From assembly GCA_030600865.1 (NCBI GenBank), contig JAUVUS010000052.1, positions 1 through 9,951 on the forward strand: a DNA stretch of 9,951 nt, written 5' to 3'. Each line of letters begins with the position of its first letter. Position 1 is the first letter of the stretch. Origin of the DNA: Bacteroidales bacterium. Lineage in GTDB: Bacteria; Bacteroidota; Bacteroidia; Bacteroidales; UBA12077. This document shows, piece by piece, positions 5,535-9,951 of the stretch. A model generated the notes under the pieces. The model was not told the origin of the DNA and ran no database searches. It saw only the letters and a list, made by a program, of their open reading frames with translations. The translations under genes and the position numbers were made by a program.

Positions 5535-7301
5535 ATGAAAAGTTTTTTTAAATTTTTATTAGCGTCTGTACTAGGTGTTTTATTAGCCGGTATCTTAATG
5601 TTTCTTATAATTATCGGTGGGATTGGAGCAATGGTTTCATCGCAAGATCAAGCTGTAAAAATAAAATCAAATACAGTCTTACATGTTGAGCTTAATCAAC
5701 TAATAATGGACAGAAGCAATAATAATCCAATGGAAAGTTTTGATTTTACTAGTTTCAGGCCATCACCTCAGCTTGGATTAAATGATATTTTAAAAAATAT
5801 CAAAAAAGCAAAATCAGATCCAAATATTGATGGTATCTACTTAGATTTAACGCTTATTCAAGCTGGTATTGCAACAATTGAAGAAATACGGAATGCTCTT
5901 ATTGATTTTAAAGAGTCGGGTAAATTTATTATAAGTTATAGCGATACTTATACACAACCCACATATTATCTTGCCAGTGTAGCCGATAAAATTTATTTAA
6001 ATCCCGAAGGATTATTAATTTTTGTAGGATTACGTTCCGAAATCATGTTTTATAAAGATGCATTAAAGAAACTAGGTGTAGAACCGCAAATTATTCGTCA
6101 TGGCAAATTCAAGAGTTATGTTGAACCATACATGTACAATAAAATGAGCGATGAGAATCGCCAGCAAATTATGGCTTATATGGGCTCAATCTGGAATCAT
6201 ATGTTAGAAGGAATTTCTAGAGAAAGAGAAATCAGCATAAAAAAATTAAACGAATTAGCTGATAACTTAACCCTTAGAAAAGCAGAACTTGCAGTTACCA
6301 ATGGACTAATTGACGGTGTAAAGTATAAAGATGAGGTTTTAGCTGAACTTGCTGAATTAACTAATAAAACCGATGATAAAAAGATAGAACATATTTCTTT
6401 AGCTAAATACACAAAAGTTCCAGATAAAAAACGCAAATCATTGGGAAAAAATAAAATTGCTGTTGTATATGCCAGCGGAACAGTAATTATGGGCGAAGGC
6501 GGAGAAGGAACAATTGGTTCGGATCGCATATCAAGGGCTATTCGTAAAGCACGAAAAGATTCATCTGTTAAGGCAATTGTTTTCAGAGTTAACTCTGGTG
6601 GTGGAAGTGCATTAGCTTCAGAAGTTATATGGCGCGAAATAAAATTAGCACAAGAAGTTAAGCCGGTTATTGCATCTCTGGGAGATGTCGCAGCTTCAGG
6701 TGGATATTATATTGTTGCACCTGCTCAAAAAATTATTGCCAGCCCCAATTCAATTACGGGTTCAATTGGTGTATTTGGTTTATTTTTTACAGGAAAAGAA
6801 CTACTTAATGATAAATTAGGAATACATGTTGATGTGGCTAAAACAAATAATTTCTCAGATATTGGTTCTTTCACTCGTCCTTTCACAGCTGAAGAAAGAG
6901 AAGTTTTTCAGTTTATGGTTGAAGATTTTTATGATACTTTTATTACAAAAGTTGGTGAAGGCAGAAACATGGCAAAAGAAGAAGTGGATGCAATTGGACA
7001 AGGACGTGTTTGGAGTGGTGCAAATGCTATTGATATTGGTTTGATTGATGGCTTTGGGGGTTTAGAAGATGCTATTGAACTTGCAGCTGAAGCTGCTAAT
7101 TTGGAAACATACAGAATTGTTGATTATCCAAAATTAAAAGATCCATTCCAACAATTATTAGAAGATCTTCAAGGTAATGTAAAAACATCAATTCTTAAAC
7201 AAGAGCTTGGTACTGAATATAAATATTACGAATCATTAAAAAACATAACTGAACAACAAGGCCTTCAGGCAAGAATACCTTATGAAATAGATATTTATTA
7301 A
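5535..7301 (+). CDS. sppA: Signal peptide peptidase SppA, long (67K) type
   Basis: Membrane-anchored serine protease that degrades signal peptides left after protein export and may act on other envelope substrates. At 588 residues it is the long, tandem-domain form (E. coli SppA is 618). Residues ~7-33 form one hydrophobic N-terminal anchor, with the catalytic part expected outside the cytoplasm. The Ser/Lys dyad is visible in the expected two halves: K193 in HGKFKSYVEPY, and S388 in GDVAASGGYY, followed by the conserved ASPNSITGSIGVFG. The oxyanion-type VNSGGGSALASE lies shortly before the serine. The ATG directly precedes the anchor, so the start is secure. It is transcribed away from folK and probably alone, with a long-stem inverted repeat after its stop. 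Confidence 0.96.
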   Translation: MKSFFKFLLASVLGVLLAGILMFLIIIGGIGAMVSSQDQAVKIKSNTVLHVELNQLIMDRSNNNPMESFDFTSFRPSPQLGLNDILKNIKKAKSDPNIDGIYLDLTLIQAGIATIEEIRNALIDFKESGKFIISYSDTYTQPTYYLASVADKIYLNPEGLLIFVGLRSEIMFYKDALKKLGVEPQIIRHGKFKSYVEPYMYNKMSDENRQQIMAYMGSIWNHMLEGISREREISIKKLNELADNLTLRKAELAVTNGLIDGVKYKDEVLAELAELTNKTDDKKIEHISLAKYTKVPDKKRKSLGKNKIAVVYASGTVIMGEGGEGTIGSDRISRAIRKARKDSSVKAIVFRVNSGGGSALASEVIWREIKLAQEVKPVIASLGDVAASGGYYIVAPAQKIIASPNSITGSIGVFGLFFTGKELLNDKLGIHVDVAKTNNFSDIGSFTRPFTAEEREVFQFMVEDFYDTFITKVGEGRNMAKEEVDAIGQGRVWSGANAIDIGLIDGFGGLEDAIELAAEAANLETYRIVDYPKLKDPFQQLLEDLQGNVKTSILKQELGTEYKYYESLKNITEQQGLQARIPYEIDIY

Positions 7302-7308
7302 AAATATT

Positions 7309-7390
7309 GGCTGTTTTAGGATAATCAGATTTTTGTAAAAATTTTTAGCTATAAGTGCTTTTGTAGTTAAATTTCCTGAAACAGCCTTTT
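7309..7390 (+). terminator. Candidate terminator after sppA (long-loop stem)
   Basis: A 13-bp stem, GGCTGTTTTAGGA (7309-7321) with TCCTGAAACAGCC (7374-7386), has one T-G wobble, encloses 52 bases and is followed by TTTTCATTTTT. It starts just after the sppA stop. The loop is long for a classic terminator, but position and T tract fit. Confidence 0.5.
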
Positions 7391-7460
7391 CATTTTTATT
7401 GCAATGCTTTTCTTAGGTAATGTGATCAAAATTAGTTGGTGAATTTTAGGAAAGTTAAAT

Positions 7461-7488
7461 AAAAAACTCCCCGTTTTTATCAGGGGAG
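7461..7488 (-). terminator. Rho-independent terminator of the fumarase gene
   Basis: Read on the minus strand, CTCCCC (7488-7483) pairs with GGGGAG (7472-7467) around a 10-base loop and runs straight into T6 (7466-7461) and TATTT. It lies about 50 bases after the fumarase stop. The plus strand lacks a T tract, so it acts only for the minus-strand gene. Confidence 0.9.
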
Positions 7489-7538
7489 CTAAAATAAAAA
7501 AACAATTCAATGACCTATTTCATAAATGAATCATAAAA

Positions 7539-9155
7539 TTAAGTCATGCTGTAAAAATCATTTCCCTTGTCATCAACAAGTAGAAATGCCGGAAAATCTT
7601 TAACTTCGATTCGGTAAATAGCTTCCATTCCCAATTCCGGATATTCTAACAATTCTACATTGGTAATATTTTCTTGCGCTAATAAGGCAGCAGGACCTCC
7701 AATACTACCAAGATAGAATCCTCCATGCTTTTTACATGCATCGGTAACAACCTGACTACGGTTACCCTTAGCGATCATTATCATGCTACCTCCATTACTT
7801 TGGAAAAGATCCACATAAGAATCCATTCGGCCAGCAGTAGTAGGCCCAAACGATCCTGAAGCCATTCCTTCCGGTGTTTTAGCCGGACCAGCATAATAAA
7901 TTGGGTGATCTATTATGTATTGTGGTAATCCTTCGCCACTTTCGATGCGTTCTTTAAGTTTTGCATGTGCAATATCGCGACCAACAATGATTGTTCCGTT
8001 AAGCGATAATCTGGCACCTACTGTATGTTTCGATAATTCACCCAGAATATTTTTCATTGGCTGATTCAGATCAATATTTACAGCACCCTTTTCATCTGGC
8101 TTACGTAATTCTTCAGGTATAAACCTTCCGGGATTGTCTTCCATTTTTTCAATCCAGATACCATCTTTATTTATCTTAGCTTTTATATTTCGGTCAGCGG
8201 AACAAGAAACTCCCATTCCAACAGGACACGAAGCGCCATGTCTTGGTAAACGAACAATTCGTATATCCAATGCGAAGTGTTTGCCACCAAACTGAGCTCC
8301 TATTCCTAATTTATAAGCAGCCTTTAATATTTTTTTCTCTAATTCAATATCACGAAAAGCCTGACCCCCTTCATTCCCTTGAGTTGGTAAATTGTCGTAA
8401 TATTTAGCAGATGCTAGTTTAACAGTTTTTAAATTTGTTTCGGCAGAAGTACCTCCTATAACAAATGCTACATGGTAAGGCGGGCAAGCTGCAGTTCCAA
8501 GTGACTTTAATTTCTCAATTAAAAAGCTCTCCAGTTTATCCGGATTTAATAGTGCTTTTGTTTGCTGAAAAAGGGCTGTTTTATTAGCTGACCCTCCTCC
8601 TTTTGCAACAAAAAGAAATTTATACTCATCCCCGTCAGTTGCGTGAATATCTATCTGAGCAGGCAGGTTCGTACCTGAATTTTTTTCTTTGTACATATCC
8701 AAAGGGATGGTTTGCGAATATCGCAAACTTTCTTCTGTATATGTTTTATAAACTCCTTTTGAAAGAGCTTCTTCATCACCTCCACCAGTCCATACAAGTT
8801 GCCCTTTTTTAGCAATAATACTGGCAGTACCAGTATCCTGACAGAAAGGTAGTTTACCTTTAACAGATACTTCAGCATTACGAATCATTGCCAAAGCAAC
8901 AAATTTATCGTTTTCACTTGCATCAGCATCATATAAAATTGATGCTACCTGCTTAAGGTGGCTGGTACGCAACATAAAGGAAGTGTCTCTGAAAGCAGCA
9001 TTAGCAAGTTTAGTGAGTCCTTCAGGCTCGACCTTTAAAATGGTTTTACCTTCAAACTGAGCAACTGAAATATGATTTTCGGTTAATAAATAATATTCAG
9101 ATTCATCTTTTCCTAAAGGAAACGGTTCCTGATACTTAAATTCGGGAGTAGGCAT
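7539..9155 (-). CDS. Class I fumarate hydratase (iron-sulfur, FumA/FumB type)
   Basis: Interconverts fumarate and L-malate in the TCA cycle or its reductive branch; cytosolic and oxygen-sensitive. The 538 residues match the ~548 of E. coli FumA/FumB, with fused alpha (about 20-330) and beta (about 345-538) Fe-S hydro-lyase domains. The [4Fe-4S] ligands are present: C105 in LPFCQDTG, C224 in AACPPYH and C318 in [10 protein letters not shown], the same numbering as FumA; C310 is an extra nearby cysteine. Other conserved blocks are KGGGSANK (185-192), [14 protein letters not shown] (284-297), GRDIAHAKL (392-400) and [13 protein letters not shown] (435-447). No frameshift is seen. A strong terminator follows; the upstream gap to the ArsC-like gene holds a large inverted repeat, so the two are probably separate units. 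Tartrate dehydratases share these domains but are usually split subunits. Confidence 0.95.
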   Translation of the reverse strand: MPTPEFKYQEPFPLGKDESEYYLLTENHISVAQFEGKTILKVEPEGLTKLANAAFRDTSFMLRTSHLKQVASILYDADASENDKFVALAMIRNAEVSVKGKLPFCQDTGTASIIAKKGQLVWTGGGDEEALSKGVYKTYTEESLRYSQTIPLDMYKEKNSGTNLPAQIDIHATDGDEYKFLFVAKGGGSANKTALFQQTKALLNPDKLESFLIEKLKSLGTAACPPYHVAFVIGGTSAETNLKTVKLASAKYYDNLPTQGNEGGQAFRDIELEKKILKAAYKLGIGAQFGGKHFALDIRIVRLPRHGASCPVGMGVSCSADRNIKAKINKDGIWIEKMEDNPGRFIPEELRKPDEKGAVNIDLNQPMKNILGELSKHTVGARLSLNGTIIVGRDIAHAKLKERIESGEGLPQYIIDHPIYYAGPAKTPEGMASGSFGPTTAGRMDSYVDLFQSNGGSMIMIAKGNRSQVVTDACKKHGGFYLGSIGGPAALLAQENITNVELLEYPELGMEAIYRIEVKDFPAFLLVDDKGNDFYSMT

Positions 9156-9193
9156 AATACATTAATTTTTAGTTTGTACTTTATGATAAAATA

Positions 9194-9240
9194 ATTTACA
9201 GACAATCAGGTAATTACCTATTATACAATTGTCTGTAAAT
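9194..9240. repeat. Nested palindrome: 13-bp inverted repeat around a 12-bp palindrome
   Basis: ATTTACAGACAAT (9194-9206) and ATTGTCTGTAAAT (9228-9240) are perfect 13-bp inverted copies. Between them lies a second perfect palindrome, AGGTAATTACCT (9208-9219). On the minus strand the outer stem runs into TTATTTTAT, so it may terminate the ArsC-like transcript. It also sits 39 bases before the fumarase ATG, where a dimeric repressor or activator could bind. Confidence 0.75.
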
Positions 9241-9261
9241 AGAAGTGAAAAGATACGAAAT

Positions 9262-9609
9262 TTAAAGCAAGGCGTCAATATGTTGTACAATATCTCCCAG
9301 AACAGCTTTGTCGTTTTTCACGATTATCGGACGTCTTATTAATTTAGGGTTTTCAACTAAAATTTTAATCCACTCTTTGTCTGAGAAGTCTTTACCTTTA
9401 TATTTTTGCCTGTAATCAGCTTCCTGTATTCTGATTATTTCCTGAGGTTTTAATCCAAGTTTATTTAAAATATCTCCTAAACTTTTTTCTGAAAAAGGCT
9501 GGTCCTTTAAATATTCAATAATTTCTGGTTTTATTCCTTTGCCTTCTAAATATTGTAAGCCTGCACGACTTTTCCTGCACCTAGTATTATGGTAAATTTT
9601 ATATGACAT
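9262..9609 (-). CDS. ArsC/Spx/YffB-family thioredoxin-fold protein
   Basis: A 115-residue protein of the arsenate reductase superfamily. Evidence is the start YKIYHNTRCRKSR with the reactive C11, R60 in EIIRIQEADY (position of the ArsC R60) and NPKLIRRPIIV (87-97), with R92/R93 at the position of ArsC R94. The C-terminal segment after RRPIIV reads VLGDI rather than the RPSE-type end that carries ArsC R107, so one of the three arsenate-binding arginines seems absent. Database annotation would probably be 'arsenate reductase', but a YffB-like thiol oxidoreductase of unknown substrate fits equally well. It lacks the CxxC of Spx (C11 is followed by RKS). There is no ars operon partner nearby. The ATG at 9609 is consistent with the family N-terminus. 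Confidence 0.88.
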   Translation of the reverse strand: MSYKIYHNTRCRKSRAGLQYLEGKGIKPEIIEYLKDQPFSEKSLGDILNKLGLKPQEIIRIQEADYRQKYKGKDFSDKEWIKILVENPKLIRRPIIVKNDKAVLGDIVQHIDALL

Positions 9610-9628
9610 TAGAAGTTATTTTAGTGTA

Positions 9629-9656
9629 CTATTAATTGATTAATTAATTTGGTCAA
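9629..9656 (-). promoter_or_regulatory. Weak promoter candidate for the ArsC-like gene
   Basis: On the minus strand TTGACC (9656-9651) is followed after 16 bases by TAATAG (9634-9629), 20-50 bases before the ATG. The -7 box does not match TAnnTTTG well and the DNA is low-complexity, so this is tentative. Confidence 0.22.
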
Positions 9657-9757
9657 TTCTAAAACGGATACAATTTACAAAATGAAAATGGAATTCTGGA
9701 TTAAAGGAACTGAACGAAGCCTCACGCAAGTAATATTGATGGTTTTAAAAAAATCCA

Positions 9758-9780
9758 CACTTCCAATATTCCATTATTCC
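9758..9780. repeat. Short degenerate tandem repeat
   Basis: TTCCAATA (9761-9768), TTCCATTA (9769-9776) and TTCC (9777-9780) form 2.5 copies of an 8-base unit, TTCCAWTA. ATTCCATT (9768-9775) is also inverted against AATGGAAT at 9687-9694, about 73 bases away. It lies in the gene-free gap 9610-9820, where nothing else stands out. Function unknown. Confidence 0.4.
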
Positions 9781-9820
9781 TGTAGTTGAAAATTCCTAAA
9801 TAATAAATAGCTATTATCTT

Positions 9821-9951
9821 CTATTCGATTAATTCAAAAATCTCATCCAACGATTTTTTCAATTTTGGTTGCAAATCTCTTGAAGCCTTGCCAACAGTAA
9901 CAAATGCAATTAAATGATATGGACTCTTAATTGAAAGGATTTCTTCGAGAG
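9821..9951 (-). CDS. C-terminal end of a possible nitroreductase-family protein (partial)
   Basis: A minus-strand frame enters from the right edge and ends at a TAG at 9821-9823, giving 42 residues. SPYHLIAFVTVGKAS (about residues 9-23 of the fragment) followed by QPKLKKSLDEIFELIE resembles the end of nitroreductase-type flavoproteins, where a hydrophobic strand reaching a 'VG' turn precedes a P-K-L-DEI tail. Too little is present to confirm the family; the FMN-binding region lies outside the window. It points the same way as the ArsC-like gene, about 210 bases upstream of it. Confidence 0.6.
   Translation of the reverse strand, partial: LEEILSIKSPYHLIAFVTVGKASRDLQPKLKKSLDEIFELIE

Noticed and set aside
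6826..7044. 72-residue plus-strand ORF inside sppA
   Set aside because: A different frame within the conserved sppA coding sequence, with no support of its own.

Overview
The window looks like chromosome of a low-GC member of the Bacteroidota, probably Bacteroidales or a relative. Four things point that way: A-rich gene starts with little Shine-Dalgarno signal, several TAnnTTTG (Bacteroidota sigma -7) elements in intergenic DNA, a class I iron-sulfur fumarase, and housekeeping proteins of Bacteroidota type. Genus and species cannot be told from this sequence.

Layout. Positions 1-2105 carry three plus-strand housekeeping genes: thioredoxin trxA with a strong terminator, radC, and uracil phosphoribosyltransferase upp with its own promoter. 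Positions 2106-4917 are an accessory interval holding one long, AT-rich gene for a 766-residue protein, with an Mrr-like nuclease domain fused to an nSTAND3-type P-loop NTPase. Positions 4918-7301 hold the divergent pair folK (minus) and sppA (plus). From 7539 to the right edge all genes are on the minus strand: class I fumarase with a clear terminator, an ArsC/Spx/YffB-family thiol protein, and the C-terminal end of a possible nitroreductase.

The notable item is the accessory interval. The nuclease-NTPase gene is bounded on the left by GTTACCAGCC and on the right by the exact reverse complement GGCTGGTAAC. The right copy opens a ~130-base imperfect hairpin that ends in AACGTT. This is the architecture of an integron gene cassette: a 5' TTRRRY-type end complementary to the start of a 3' attC site, with one ORF almost filling the unit. 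Three (with the inner tip, four) A-C mismatches on the top strand become G-T wobbles on the bottom strand, so the bottom strand should fold better, as it does in real attC sites. No integrase is present and no second convincing attC was seen. The best reading is a solitary, promoterless cassette carrying a likely defence gene, inserted at a secondary G^TT site between upp and folK. Cassette identity and defence role are inferences from sequence architecture.

The remaining genes are ordinary core functions (redox, pyrimidine salvage, folate synthesis, envelope proteolysis, TCA cycle) and do not form one pathway. Several intergenic inverted repeats are recorded separately.
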